DNA of 64,000 bases from an uncultured Flavobacteriales bacterium (GCA_905479915.1 CAJQOH010000021.1:31333-95332), one strand, 5' to 3'. Counted from the stretch's first letter, positions 50,112 to 63,100 are shown. A program made the numbers and translations. Notes: generated by a model not told the origin, from the sequence alone.

Positions 50112-53100
50112 ATGAGATACAATAAAGAACCAAAAAAACACATCAAAGCAATTTCTTTAACAGTTGCTTTTGCAATCATATTTCAATTGTTTACACCAAC
50201 AATAGCTTTTGCCAATACAGGAGATGATGGTCAAGCTGAAAATGCATCGTTTGTACCAGCAGGAGCCTCAAATATGGTAAACTTATTTACAGGAGATTTA
50301 AATTACAGTATACCGTTGTTGGATATTGAAGGATATCCAATTTCACTATCTTATACTGGTAATGTAGGAATGAATACTGATGCCTCATGGGTGGGGTTAG
50401 GGTGGAGTTGTAGTCCAGGGTTTATCAATAGAGAAATGAGAGGATTACCTGATGATTTTAAGAATGATATTGTTAAGCAACAAATTAATTTAAAAGATGA
50501 TGAACGAAATATTCCAGAAATTGGAGGCTTCAGTAGAGCTGGTTTCTCTGTTCCAATTGTAGGGATTTCAATGTTTCGAACCAATCGATTAGGAATTGGG
50601 CTTATTAATAGTAGTTATAACGGTTTAGGAATACAGATAAATAAAAGTACGACATTTTCAGTAAGTGACTATTACAATGCATGGACAGATACAGAACAAT
50701 ACAAATACAATTCACACAGTGGGTTAACCTATGTAGAAGGGAATACCGAAAAAGAAAATGATTTTCCATTGCACTATGCTTTCATGGATACGAGAACATG
50801 GAACAATTCTACAATTTACAATTCCAGATCAGGATTAACTCACAGAACGAGAGGCTATGGGGAAGGAGAAGAGTTTTCAAGAGGTAAATTAGGTGTTGTA
50901 GAGGATATAATCAAAACTTTATTTGGTTTTAGTGCAGGGGGAGCTATAGCAGGATCTAGTTTTGCAGGAGCTGCTACTGTTGGTACTATAGTGAACTATG
51001 CAGGCGGAGGTATTAACCCGGTTATGGGAAGCAGTAGTAATGGTAGTTCAGTTATCACTACAGGCACTCCAACTTATACACCATCCTTATCTTTTCGTTC
51101 TTTTCGTTCATCTGAATCCGATGAGTCTCAAATGGGGTTAGGTGCACATTTTGCCGTTGGATTATATGTTAATACAAACACACATTTGTTTAAAATTAAT
51201 AATTCACCTAGATATATTGGTGCAAATGGGTTTTTACACGCTTCTAATTCGACATATGATTCAGAGGTAACTCCAAAAACACTTTATGATATGAATAGAG
51301 AAAATGATGGAATGTATTACGAATCGATGAAAGTTTTACCTGTTCCTAATGCAACTCATGATGTCTATCATGTCAGAGGTTATGGAATTTCTGCAGATTA
51401 TCGTGCATTCAGAAATGATGTAGGTTCTTATAGTATTCCATACATAAAAAATATTGGAGTTAGAAAAGCGGATATGAAAAGTACTTCCTTTGGGGGAGCT
51501 AGTCTTACTAAAGGAAAAACAAGTAGTATAGGGTTGTCTCAATCTGGATCAGATTTATGGAATAATCCAGGAAATGATTCTCCAGAAAATTTACAGTTTA
51601 CGGGAAATATTGAAGTTCCGGAATATGAACCTTATTATTTTAAGAATATTGGAGAAAAAGTTATTTACAATAGTGATTTCTATGATCAATATGGTGGGGA
51701 TAATGCTGCTAAAGTAAAATACAAATCTTCTCCCATTCATGATCCATCAGATCTTATTATTCCTAATAGGTATATAGGCACAGAAGCGACTTTAATAGTT
51801 AATAACCCTGGACATTCTGGAATTTGGTCAACATATGAAAAACCTATACCTGATGGAAGAAGTGTTGCTGAGTTAAAGAACAAAAGAGAACGTAGAAACA
51901 ACTTATTTGTAGTTAAAAATGCGGGAGATCCAATCACAAGCTTTTTTAATGAAACTATAGATGATTATATACCTTACGATGAAACAAGTAATCCAAATGG
52001 CAATCAACTGTTTAGTTCTATAGGTAGGGATGTTTATCCACACAATCATAGTTCAGAAATTAAAGTTCAGAATGATAAAGGAGGAATATATGTATATGGT
52101 ATTCCTACATATAATAACTATAAAGAAGAGGTAGCTTTTAATGCCACAGGAGGTGATGAAGGGGCAACAGTACCACTTGAAATGATAGGATACGATCTTG
52201 GCGATAATAGTATAAATAATAGCAATGGTTACAATCATTATTACAACAGTACCGAACTTCCTAAATATGTATCTGCCCACCTATTAACTGGAGTAACAAG
52301 TAATGATTATATTGATAAAGGAGTTATAGGTTTCTCAGAAGATGATCATGGAAGTTATACAAAGTTTAATTATAGTAAAATAGTATCTGATTATGGATGG
52401 CGAATGCCTTATGGCTCTAATAATGAAAATTTGGCTAATCTTTCTGAGGGGAGGTATGCATACTCAAATGATCAAAAAGGTTCCTATGTATATGGCAGAA
52501 AAGAAATTTGGAATGTTCATTCAATAGAATCTAAAAATTATATAGCTGAGTTTTATTTGTCAGATCGAGAAGATGCTATAAGTGTAGTTGGAAGAGATGG
52601 TGGTCGAGGTTCATCGAAGTTAAAAAAACTGGATAAAATAAAACTGTATGCCAAGGAGGATCGAAAAACAAATGGAAGTGCTGCCATACCAGTAAAGACT
52701 GTTCATTTTGAATATGATTATTCATTGTGTCCAGGAATACCAAGCAATACAGGGAATGTTGATGTAAAGGGGTATTCAAATCAAGGAGGGAAGCTAACGC
52801 TAAAGAAGGTTTACTTCACTTATGGAAATTCTGATAAAGGAAAAGAATCAGTATATGAGTTCAAATATGCTGATTTTGATCATGATGGTATTGATAATGG
52901 CCCCCAGGATGTTAATTTTTCTTATGCTGATAATAGTATTGATAGGTGGGGTAATTACAACCCAAATAATGTAGCTCTTTTGAATTCAGAATATCCTTTT
53001 GTTCATCAAAACGATAGGGTTGCTTCAGATCGGTATGCTGCGGCATGGCGTTTGTCTCAAGTAATAACTCCTGAAGGAGCAGCAACTGATATATATTATG

Positions 53101-56100
53101 AATCGGATGATTATGCTTATGTGCAGAATGAACGAGCGATGCAAATGTTTAAGATTATTGGGGTAGGTAATGATCCTACAACCATTAATACAACAAATAG
53201 TAACTTATACACGATCTCCAATGGAGATGTTGTGAATAATAACATTGTTTATTTTGAATTACAGGAAGAAATTGATGAAAGTATACCTTCCAATGCTCAG
53301 AAAAAATTAAAAGATAATTATTTAAAAGGAATTGAAGATCTTTATTTTAAGAGTTTGGTAAAATTGAGTCCAAACCAAAATCTTGAAGAATTTGTTGAGG
53401 GCTATGCTAAGATTAAGAGTTATGGACTTATAGGCTCTTCACCTTATACTCATGGTTATATAGAATTAGATTCTCGTTATCTTAATGATGGAGAAGATGG
53501 GTCCTTAACTAACCCTATTGCTAAAGCAGGTTGGCAAGCATTAAGAACTAGTATACCAAGAGCCTATCATGAAATTACTAGCCCTCTATTTGACTATATG
53601 GCAATAGATGCTATTAAAAATGACCAAGCTACTAGCGACTTTTTATACAAAGGCAGAAGATTAGCAAGTTCAATAAACCTTAATAAAACATGGGTACGCT
53701 TACGTAACCCTATTAAATGTAAAATTGGAGGAGGTGCAAGAGTTCATACTATTACGGTTAAAGATAATTGGAGTTTAATGGGAGGGGCAAGTGATGTGAC
53801 GTATGGTAAAACATATGATTATGGAATAAAAAGAAATGGTTATGAAAAACCAGTGAGTAATGGAGTTGCTGCATATGAACCATTTAAAGGAAGAGAAGAA
53901 AACCCATTGAGAACACCAGATTTTTTTGTGAAAGAAAATGAGAACTTCCCAAATGATTACCTCTACCAAGTTGGACCATATGGAGAAAGTCATTTTCCAG
54001 CAGCAACAGTTGGATATTCTTCGGTGATTGTAAAAAATATACCAAGAACTGGAGTTACAGAAAATGCAACTGGTTATTCTAAACATGAATTCTACACTGC
54101 AAAAGATTTTCCGACAATAGCACAGGTTACAGAAAAAAGTGTAGAAAGAATAAACTCTGATCCTACGGATAATGATTTGTTACTTGGTTTGCCATCGATA
54201 GACCATGGATTTGCTTCTCAAGGTTTTTCTATTCTTAAGAATGATATGCATGGTAAGGAAAAGGCTACTGCATTATATGATGAATGGGGAGCTACCATAC
54301 TTAAGTCAACCACGCACTATAAAAAAACGCCTATAGTTATAGGTGGTCATAATGGTGTTTTAGCTTATCAGTTAAATAATGAGGCAACAATTATTGAAAA
54401 TAATGGAATTAAGAGTGTCGCTTTTATAGGAAAAGATATAGATATGTACAATTCTTATAGAGAAACATTCAATCATGATTTCGCAGCTTCGAAAACAAAA
54501 AGTCGAAAAATGTCTTTAACCACGCTATTTGGAATATTGGGAAAAAACGAATCAAGCTCAGTGTCCAAATCATCTAAAAGGTTATATACTACTGCCTTTA
54601 CAAAAGTAATTAACCAGTACGGTTTGGTTGAACGAATAGAAACTGAAAATTTAGGTAAAAAATCTACACTTACCAATTTGGCTTATGATGGAGAAACTGG
54701 AGAAGTATTATTAACCAGTGTAGAAAATGAATTTGAGGATAAACTTTATAATTTCAGATATCCAGCACATTGGTATTACGATAATTTAGGACAAGCTTAT
54801 AAAAACTCTGGAATACATTTAAGTGACTTAAATTCTTCAATAGTTGGGACAATTGATCTTAATTCTACAACAGTAAATTATTTTGTAAAGGGAGATAAAT
54901 TATTGCTAGAAGGAGCAGGTATTGCAACTACAGAAGCATGGGTGTTAAATGTAGATAACGTATTAGGTTCTGAAAACATTACATGTATTGATAAAGTCGG
55001 AGGTTTAATTTCATTTAATTTATCAGATCCAACCATAGAATTAACTATCGTAGAGTCGGGAAGAAATAATCTGCAAAACCTTTCTATTGGGTCTGTAGTA
55101 TCATTAACTAACCCAATTGCTAATTCAGTTGATTTAAGTAAATTAACATTTACAGATGTATTACAGAGTTCATCGGTAGAATTATCAGATAATTGGACGA
55201 TGGCCTGTGAGCCAGATATTATTGATCAAGGGGGATATATTGAGCCACCATACAATTTACCTTCTCCTAGTTTTGGAGTTAATCCTTTTGTAGAAGGTGT
55301 TAAAGGTCAATGGAGAGCTTATAAAACCTATTCTTATAATCAAGATAGAAATTTAGTAGGAACTACTTCTACTTCAGATATAAGAAAAGATGGGCCATAT
55401 ACTTCTTTCAAACCATTTTGGGATTTTGACAACAATGGAAAATTAGTGCCAGTTTATGATGCCAACTATCCAAATGCTACAAACGATTATGAAAATTGGA
55501 AGATTAATGCTGAAATAACCCGTTATGGCAAAGATGGAAATTTAATTGAAACGAAAGACATATTGGATAGGCATGCGACTACACTATACGGATATAACCC
55601 AAGTTTAAAAAATGTACCCATAGCCATAGCATCCAATGCACAGCAAAAACAAATTGCCAATGATGGTTTTGAGGATTATGATTACTTAGCTGACCCAAGT
55701 CATGTAAATGTTTCAGGACAATTTAACTTTAACTACGCTGTGGTCAATAATATAGATGCTTCAATAGTCAATGAGGAAGCACATACAGGAAATAAGAGTT
55801 TGAAGTTAGCTGATGGATCAACTATAAAAGTTGGGAAGGGAATTGTAGACAATTGTAGTGGAGAACCACTGTATAATCCTGCAGATAATTATTTATTAGA
55901 ACATTGTGATTGTGAACAACAATTCTCTCCAAGTCAAGGAAAATATATCGTTGGTGCTTGGGTAAAACAAAATTTATTAGTTCCAGGTAGTACAATTAGC
56001 AATGTGCAAATTATAGTAGAAGAATTAGATGCAAATTATGTCACCTCATATACTGCAACACTTTCTGCCTCAGGTCCAGTAATAGAAGGATGGCAGAGAA

Positions 56101-56393
56101 TTGAGGGTGAGATTGATGTGTTGAATGGTTCTAAAGGAATTAGTCTTACACTTCAAAACAATGGAGAAGCTGATGCCTATTTTGATGACATCCGTATTCA
56201 CCCATTTAATTCAGCAATGAAAACCATGGTGTATCATCCAGAAAACCTTCGGTTAATGGCAGAATTGGACAATAGGAATTACGCTACCTTTTTTGAATAT
56301 GATGAAGAAGGAACATTGGTGAGGATTAAAAAAGAAACAGAAAAAGGGATTGTTACCATTAAAGAAACAAGAAGCAGTATTGTAAAAAAATAA
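50112..56393 (+). CDS. Giant RHS-type shell protein, first of pair
   Basis: This 2093-residue protein has an N-terminal hydrophobic signal (about 12-35, ending PTIAFAN). The start of the mature part, SNMVNLFTGDLNYSIPLLDI, ASWVGLGWSCSPGFINREMR and GLPDDF, is the opening I associate with large Bacteroidota RHS/SpvB-like proteins. The middle is beta-rich with few classical YD repeats. Near 1810-1990 there are LYGYNPSLKNVPIAIASNA and a carbohydrate-binding-like sandwich. The C-terminus is LRLMAELDNRNYATFFEYDE followed by TIKETRS. No T9SS C-terminal sorting domain is visible. It is encoded just ahead of a LolA-like protein and a second, YD-rich giant. Confidence 0.85.
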   Translation: MRYNKEPKKHIKAISLTVAFAIIFQLFTPTIAFANTGDDGQAENASFVPAGASNMVNLFTGDLNYSIPLLDIEGYPISLSYTGNVGMNTDASWVGLGWSCSPGFINREMRGLPDDFKNDIVKQQINLKDDERNIPEIGGFSRAGFSVPIVGISMFRTNRLGIGLINSSYNGLGIQINKSTTFSVSDYYNAWTDTEQYKYNSHSGLTYVEGNTEKENDFPLHYAFMDTRTWNNSTIYNSRSGLTHRTRGYGEGEEFSRGKLGVVEDIIKTLFGFSAGGAIAGSSFAGAATVGTIVNYAGGGINPVMGSSSNGSSVITTGTPTYTPSLSFRSFRSSESDESQMGLGAHFAVGLYVNTNTHLFKINNSPRYIGANGFLHASNSTYDSEVTPKTLYDMNRENDGMYYESMKVLPVPNATHDVYHVRGYGISADYRAFRNDVGSYSIPYIKNIGVRKADMKSTSFGGASLTKGKTSSIGLSQSGSDLWNNPGNDSPENLQFTGNIEVPEYEPYYFKNIGEKVIYNSDFYDQYGGDNAAKVKYKSSPIHDPSDLIIPNRYIGTEATLIVNNPGHSGIWSTYEKPIPDGRSVAELKNKRERRNNLFVVKNAGDPITSFFNETIDDYIPYDETSNPNGNQLFSSIGRDVYPHNHSSEIKVQNDKGGIYVYGIPTYNNYKEEVAFNATGGDEGATVPLEMIGYDLGDNSINNSNGYNHYYNSTELPKYVSAHLLTGVTSNDYIDKGVIGFSEDDHGSYTKFNYSKIVSDYGWRMPYGSNNENLANLSEGRYAYSNDQKGSYVYGRKEIWNVHSIESKNYIAEFYLSDREDAISVVGRDGGRGSSKLKKLDKIKLYAKEDRKTNGSAAIPVKTVHFEYDYSLCPGIPSNTGNVDVKGYSNQGGKLTLKKVYFTYGNSDKGKESVYEFKYADFDHDGIDNGPQDVNFSYADNSIDRWGNYNPNNVALLNSEYPFVHQNDRVASDRYAAAWRLSQVITPEGAATDIYYESDDYAYVQNERAMQMFKIIGVGNDPTTINTTNSNLYTISNGDVVNNNIVYFELQEEIDESIPSNAQKKLKDNYLKGIEDLYFKSLVKLSPNQNLEEFVEGYAKIKSYGLIGSSPYTHGYIELDSRYLNDGEDGSLTNPIAKAGWQALRTSIPRAYHEITSPLFDYMAIDAIKNDQATSDFLYKGRRLASSINLNKTWVRLRNPIKCKIGGGARVHTITVKDNWSLMGGASDVTYGKTYDYGIKRNGYEKPVSNGVAAYEPFKGREENPLRTPDFFVKENENFPNDYLYQVGPYGESHFPAATVGYSSVIVKNIPRTGVTENATGYSKHEFYTAKDFPTIAQVTEKSVERINSDPTDNDLLLGLPSIDHGFASQGFSILKNDMHGKEKATALYDEWGATILKSTTHYKKTPIVIGGHNGVLAYQLNNEATIIENNGIKSVAFIGKDIDMYNSYRETFNHDFAASKTKSRKMSLTTLFGILGKNESSSVSKSSKRLYTTAFTKVINQYGLVERIETENLGKKSTLTNLAYDGETGEVLLTSVENEFEDKLYNFRYPAHWYYDNLGQAYKNSGIHLSDLNSSIVGTIDLNSTTVNYFVKGDKLLLEGAGIATTEAWVLNVDNVLGSENITCIDKVGGLISFNLSDPTIELTIVESGRNNLQNLSIGSVVSLTNPIANSVDLSKLTFTDVLQSSSVELSDNWTMACEPDIIDQGGYIEPPYNLPSPSFGVNPFVEGVKGQWRAYKTYSYNQDRNLVGTTSTSDIRKDGPYTSFKPFWDFDNNGKLVPVYDANYPNATNDYENWKINAEITRYGKDGNLIETKDILDRHATTLYGYNPSLKNVPIAIASNAQQKQIANDGFEDYDYLADPSHVNVSGQFNFNYAVVNNIDASIVNEEAHTGNKSLKLADGSTIKVGKGIVDNCSGEPLYNPADNYLLEHCDCEQQFSPSQGKYIVGAWVKQNLLVPGSTISNVQIIVEELDANYVTSYTATLSASGPVIEGWQRIEGEIDVLNGSKGISLTLQNNGEADAYFDDIRIHPFNSAMKTMVYHPENLRLMAELDNRNYATFFEYDEEGTLVRIKKETEKGIVTIKETRSSIVKK

Positions 56394-56446
56394 GGATTCA
56401 GAAAACGTAGGAGAGCTTCCTTCTGATGGGGAAATTAGTTCATAAT

Positions 56447-57166
56447 ATGAGAACATTAAAATATAAAATAATTAAGGTTTTGTTGCTAGTTTATTTATTG
56501 GTGAATGCAGCTTGTGATGCTTACTCTCAAAATGCTGATGAAGATTTAAATAAAATAAAATTAAAATATCAGCAAGTAGAAAAAATAATGATAAATAAAA
56601 CCATTAATTATTATGAAAACTACAATGATAATGAACCAATAAGAATTGAAAAAACGGTATTAAAAAAAACAAAGAATCAACTTTATACCAAGTCGAATAA
56701 TGTTGAAACAGTTATAAATAAAGGATTTTCTGCTTTAGTGGATCATAAAACGAAAACAATTTTATTAGATGAAAATGATCAGTCAGAATTTCAAGAAAGT
56801 TTGGAAATTGATTTTACAGCAATAAGGGAATTAAGCAGTAAGGTAACATTTAAAAAGAATAAAAACGATGCATATTATACTTTTCATTTTAAAGATGATG
56901 AATATTTAAAAGCTGAGTTATGGTTTGAAAAGGAAACATATAATGTAAAAAAAGTAATATTTTTTTTACAAGAGTCTTTATCAAACAAAGAAAAAAAAGC
57001 AGCCTCTCCTGTTAAAGTAGAGACCGTAATTACAGAAATGAAAACGAATTGTGATTTTAAAGCGAACACATTTGCATTAGAGCAATTTGTAAGAGGGACA
57101 GATAAAGGGTTAGAACCCATTCAAAGATACAAAGATTACAAAGTGATTAACAACATTGGATATTAA
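56447..57166 (+). CDS. Exported LolA-like protein between two RHS genes
   Basis: The protein has 239 residues from the ATG at 56447, which gives a good signal peptide (basic start, LLLVYLLVNAACDAYSQ). The ATG at 56426 adds seven residues and is possible. The mature part alternates strands and helices in the order of LolA/LppX-like half-barrels (KVTFKKNKNDAYYTFHFKDD, YLKAELWFEKETYNVKKVIF), which bind lipid or hydrophobic segments. That family call is weak. It lies nine bases before the second RHS gene, suggesting a dedicated chaperone or membrane-handling role for it. Confidence 0.8.
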   Translation: MRTLKYKIIKVLLLVYLLVNAACDAYSQNADEDLNKIKLKYQQVEKIMINKTINYYENYNDNEPIRIEKTVLKKTKNQLYTKSNNVETVINKGFSALVDHKTKTILLDENDQSEFQESLEIDFTAIRELSSKVTFKKNKNDAYYTFHFKDDEYLKAELWFEKETYNVKKVIFFLQESLSNKEKKAASPVKVETVITEMKTNCDFKANTFALEQFVRGTDKGLEPIQRYKDYKVINNIGY

Positions 57167-57175
57167 TAGAAAGCT

Positions 57176-60100
57176 ATGCAAGGAATCATAAAAAAATATA
57201 AAGAAACAACGCTAAAATTTATTTTGGTAATACTAACTGTTGTAGTTGTAACACCTAATTTATTTGCTGGAGTGGAGCACTTTAGCAATAAAATTGAGTT
57301 GTGTGATATTGTTGCGGGAGCTTCAGTTGTTGTTACAGATGATAAGTACCCTATAATGTCTGCAAACCCTGGAACTTGGCAAAATACCTTTAAAATTAAA
57401 GGCGTTTCAGATGGACGAATTGTTTTGAAAATGAATCCTACGGACAAAACAATTTATCCAGATTTTCAAATAACAGCCACTGTTAGTGTGAGTTATGTCA
57501 ATCAAGCTTTAGCTACAGTTTCTATTCCTAACATTACGCTTTCACTAGATTATGATCCAGTTACAGGAGGTTTATCCATAGATCAAAACGTTTATCATTT
57601 TACGGATGTACATGACATGACGGTTACCTTAAATACATTAACCTTAGATCCAATATTAAATGGAGTAACCCCTAAAGGCTTAATTTTACAAACAGAGATA
57701 GATGTAGAACGCTATTATGCATTTAGCCATACGTTTACTCCAACAATTAGTCATACTATAATTGATGCTGATGCTAGTGTTGATAGAACCTTAGGATTAA
57801 ATTGGCCAGTTGTTGATGGAGCAGAAGAATATGATTTAGAATGGACTTTCATTGATGATTACAACGCAATAGGGGGAGCTAAAGCATTTGATTTTAAAAA
57901 TAACGCAACACGCGTGACACTTTCTGCGAATAACTATGAAATTCCTTTGATATATGAAAAAGGATATATTTTGTACCGCGTAAGAGCAGTAAGTAAATTA
58001 GAACCAAATTTCAGCCAAAGAGTTGAAGGAACATGGTCTTCAGATGCATTTAGCTATACTGATGTGAATGGATATCCAAACAAGTATTATGTAAACCCTC
58101 ACGAGTCAGATAATTTTAACTGGGGTTACCAATCCTTTTTTACAGAACAAGGAGTTAGGGGAGAAGGAGTGTCTTATTTTGATGGAACCTTAAAGAACCG
58201 ACAAAATTTATCAAAATTAAATACGGAAGACAAAGTGGTGGTTCAGGAAACTTTTTACGATTACCAGGGTAGGCCAGCTATTAGTGCATTGCCAGTACCT
58301 ATTGATGAACGTACTTTTAAATATCGAGATAATTTTAACTTAGATGAAAATGGCATTGAATTTAAAGCAGATTACTTTGATGTTGATGGAGCTACACCAA
58401 AAATGTCAATAAGTAGTGGAGCATCAAACTATTATTCTCCGTTAAATCCAGATCAAGATGGTATAAATGCATATATTCCTAATGCAAAACAGTATCCTTT
58501 TACACAAACGGTGTATACCAATGATTTAACAGGAAGAATAAAAAGCCAAGGAGGTTTAGGGGGTGATCATACTATAGGCTCAGGTAATGAAACGAAGTAT
58601 TATTATGGAATGCCATTTCAACGTAAACTCACAAAACTGTTTGGAACTGATGTTGGGTATCAAGAATCATATTTACAGACAGTTGTGGTTGACCCTAACG
58701 GTCAAACATCCGTTTCAGTTACAGATGCTTCAGGTAGAGTTATAATTACAAACCTTGCAGGAAATCTACCAAATAATTTAGAAGCACTCCCAAGTTATAT
58801 AAATAAGGAGCAAGCAAATGCTTCCGTTTTAAATAATACTTCTGATGATTTGGATGGTTACGGAACTATTAATTCAACTTTCTACTATACATCTGTTGCA
58901 GCTGGAGACCATGATTTTATATATAGTTTGGACCCTGCAACTTATGATCCTTGTGTTGCCGATGCAATGTGTTTTGATTGTGTTTATGAATTGGTAATTA
59001 GTATAAAAGATAAAAATGTCGAGATGATTCCTAATGGACCACATGTTGAAACAATTGGAGCAATTAATCCATTAAACAATAGTTGTGAGAACTCTGTTTA
59101 CAACTATCCAACAACAGGAGTGTTAACCGTTCCTTTGCTTACCGGTGTTTATACTATTACAAAAGAATTACGTGTAAGCCAAGTCGCAATAGATAATTAT
59201 GCTGATCAGTATATTCGTGAAAGTGAATGTTTAGATGGCTACCATGATTTTTTTGATGTTTTTATAAGTCAAACCGATTTTTCAGGATGTGATACTGATC
59301 CATGTATTTTAGCTTGTCAAGCTCAATTAGGATTAGAAGCAAATTATCCTGGAGGTAGTGCAGCATATCAAATAGCATTAAATGCATGTGTCTTAGCTTG
59401 TGAATCACCACAAACACCCTGTGAAATATATAGAGAAAATATGTTGTTAGATATGAGTATCGGAGGGCAATATGGGTTATATCTAGATGCTACAGGTTTT
59501 GCAACAGATCCAAATTTATATCCACTATCAGTTTTTAATGTAAATAACAGTTTACCAACTTTAAATGCAAACTGGACGAACCCAGCAAATAACTCAATAC
59601 CAAATACAGCAAATTACTATGATGCAGATGGTATTACCCTTTCAGAAATAGAGGTTATAGATTTAGGTGGAGGCAATTATAGTCCAGCAGTTAATGCTGT
59701 AAATGTAATGGGGACCGTGGGAGCATACTATACGTATCCTCAACATTTAATTAATGTATCGGATTTTATCGATAACTGGAAACCATCTTGGGCAGAAGCA
59801 CTATTGCCTTATCATCCAGAGTATTGTCATTTGGGATTTATGTGTGATATTGACGATCAATCACCATATTTTCATGTATACAGTAGTGGAATATATGATC
59901 AAGATATGTTATATACATTTACCTATGATGGAGCCTATGCGGCAGGTTATTTAAATCCATTAAATAACTCACATCTTTCAGGACTTGTATTTCCTACCTT
60001 ATTGGATCCGTTTTACAACTTCTTAAACGCATCAGAACAAACCAGTTTTAAAGATGCACTTACTTACTATGATGTTGGTGGGGGAAATGTTAGTATATGG

Positions 60101-63100
60101 GATTTAGCATTTACTATGGTCTATAGTCCTAGTCAAACTGGTTATACTGTTAGTGATGTTAATACTTGTTTAAGTTTGTATTCAAATGAATACTTTGATG
60201 ATATCTGTTTAAAAGATGAAGTGTGGCGTCAATTTAGAGAATTGTATTTGGCTAAAAAAGCAGAATATTTTGATCTTAAACTAGTGGCATATGCTATAGA
60301 GAACGGGTGTTACAATGGATGTTTTGGTGTTGGAGCAAGCCCTTTTAGTTCCCTTAGTTCCAATATTAATTATACCAGTTTTTCTTTTAACAATTTTGTA
60401 TCAACTAGTGGTGTTACTACCAATGAATATATAAACCCAGATCAACCGTGTAATGATCCTGATTACTTATTGTATGTAAATAAAAATAAAGTTTTTACTA
60501 CAATTTACGATGAATATTCGCCAGCAAATTATCCACCAAACCCAGTATTAGTTGCTGCCCAAGCTCAAGCAGATGTAGATGCTTTTTGTCAGAGCTCTTG
60601 TCAGACCTATGCTACAGAATGGTTAAATCAGCTTTCTGGTTGTGCTAATTTTACAACACTTTCTGGACCATTAGAGATAGAGTTGAAAGAACTTTGTGAA
60701 TTACAGTGTGATCCTACTAACACAACATTTCCAATAACAACGAATAACGGTAATACTACTGTAGAAGAGGTTATAAATTACCATATAACTCAATCCTCTT
60801 CATTTTCTACATTATGTCATCCAATGGTACTTGTACAACCTGGACCAACCCAGCCAATTTATGACCCTACTAAACTTGCAGTTCTTGATGATTGTGGATG
60901 TGATAAAGTGCTACAAAATGAAGCTGATTTCACTGGCTCTGGTTTTGCTACATCACAAGAACTCTTTTATGATGTATATGGCTTTTTACCATTAAACTAT
61001 CAAAACATTGTATGTAAATGTAATGATATAGCACCTAGTTGGAGTACTGGGTATAATTGGACTAGTACGGAGTTAAATGCATTATCATACCTAGCACTTC
61101 CTGTTGTAGAAGAACTTGAATGTGACCAATGTGTAAGTTGTACAGATGTGACTGCGTATCAGAGTGATTTTGATGTAGATTATGCATTTTTATCAGGAGA
61201 TCCAGATTATTATTTGTTTTTAACCAACTACATTAATACGAATTACAACTTTAACTTTTCTAGCTTTCAAGTTGAACAACTTATTACAAATTGTACTTTA
61301 TTGAATGCTTCAGGTAATACTGTCTGGAATGATAATAAAGAAGGAGCTGAATTGGAATTGCTTCTGCATAAATTAAATAGTTTTGGAGACTTGTTCCAAA
61401 CTAGCCCTATTGATTTAACTACTTACTTTGGAACAAGTAGTTTACAACAATATACAATGGGCTATGATTATTGGTCTGATGGACTTAATAGCTGTACTGG
61501 AAATATTCTTGAGCTTCATATTGGAGATGGAGCAAATCAAGCAAGCCCAGAAGCAACCATAACCTTAGATTTAACTAATGCTTCACCATCTGGATATAAT
61601 TTTGACTTTTGTAACATTATTAGTTTAGACAATTTACAAAAAGTAACTTCAGCTACATGTACTAATTTTAATGACTTTACAATTGATGCGACTATAATGG
61701 ATGGATTGCAAACTGTTGTTGTTACAATAGAAGGAACATCTACAGTTTATCCTGTTTCTACTTGTGTATCTAATTCAGCTGATTTAGCATTATGTAAAAA
61801 TACATTCAATTCTAGTGATGCTAATCCTTGTACTGATTTTCTTGTTCAAACTGCAGAAGACAATGCTTTACAAGCCTATTTACAATACCTGTTAGATGAG
61901 AAAAACAGAATTACAGCCGAATTAAAAGACAGGTGTATGAATGGATCTACAGAAACATTTGATATGACTTATTGGGATCAAGAACATCATTTCACCCTGT
62001 ATTATTACGACCAATCAGGTAACTTAGTAAAAACAGTGCCGCCAGAAGGAGTAAAACCATTTGCTGACCCTATTAATGATATTCCTGCAGCAGATGTTAG
62101 TAGAGATAATAATGGCAGTCCTTTAAGACCGCCCCATGAATTAGAAACAAAATACCGTTACAATTCATACAATCAATTAACAGAACAAAAAACACCAGAT
62201 GCGGGTAAAGGACAGTTTTGGTACGATATAGCAGGCCGTTTAGTAGCATCTCAAAATGCTGAGCAAAAAGCGAGTATTGATGAAGAATATAGTTATACCA
62301 TCTACGATGAATTTGGACGAATAGTAGAAGTAGGAGAAAAAACGTTTGGTACAGCAATGAATAAGTTGGTTGCCAATGATCCAGTGCAATTACAAACCTG
62401 GTACAGTAGTGGAGTAAATGCACAAATTACACGTACTTTTTATGATCGAACATTAGATCCTGCTATAGATGCATACTTTACCGGTGGACAAGAAAACTTG
62501 CGTTTGAGAGTAGCAACAGTAGCTTTTTATGAAAGTTACGGAGTAAATATGGCTTACGATAATGCTATACATTACAGTTACGATGTTGCAGGTAATGTAG
62601 AACATGCAGTAATGGAAAACAAAGAACTAGAGTTGATCAACAACAGTTTAAAACACTTGAGTTATGAGTATGATTTAGTAAGTGGTAATGTCAATCAAGT
62701 AATCTTTCAAGAAGGAGAAACAGATCAATACTACCATAAATACCATTACGATGCAGACAACAGAATCCATGAAGTATCTACCTCTAAAAATGGTGTGATT
62801 TGGGAAAAAGATGCCAAATACTTTTATTACAAGCACGGACCATTGGCAAGAATAGAATTGGGAGATGAAAAAGTACAAGGAATAGATTTGGCTTATACCA
62901 TACAAGGTTGGTTAAAAGGAACCAATAGCAATACGTTGGATGCAACTAGAGATATTGGTAAAGATGCAATACAAGGTTATCTAGCCAATGCTCCAGAAAT
63001 ACATACTTCAGTAGCCAAAGATGCATTTGGATACAGTTTAAATTATTTTGATAACGATTATGAAGCCATTGGTCAACCCACTCAAAATTTTGAAGCAACA

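Noticed and set aside
50112..56393. T9SS C-terminal sorting domain on the first RHS giant
   Set aside because: The C-terminus ends in a YD-like segment (FFEYDEEGTLVRIKKE, then a basic tail) with no PKD-like sorting domain or Gly-rich terminal strand pattern.
57163..57447. Minus-strand open frame over the start of the second RHS gene
   Set aside because: It is antisense to a clear signal peptide and conserved-looking coding sequence; it is a shadow.
59754..59954. Short plus-strand open frame
   Set aside because: It lies inside the second RHS gene, whose frame from 57176 is open across it. The product has no recognisable feature.
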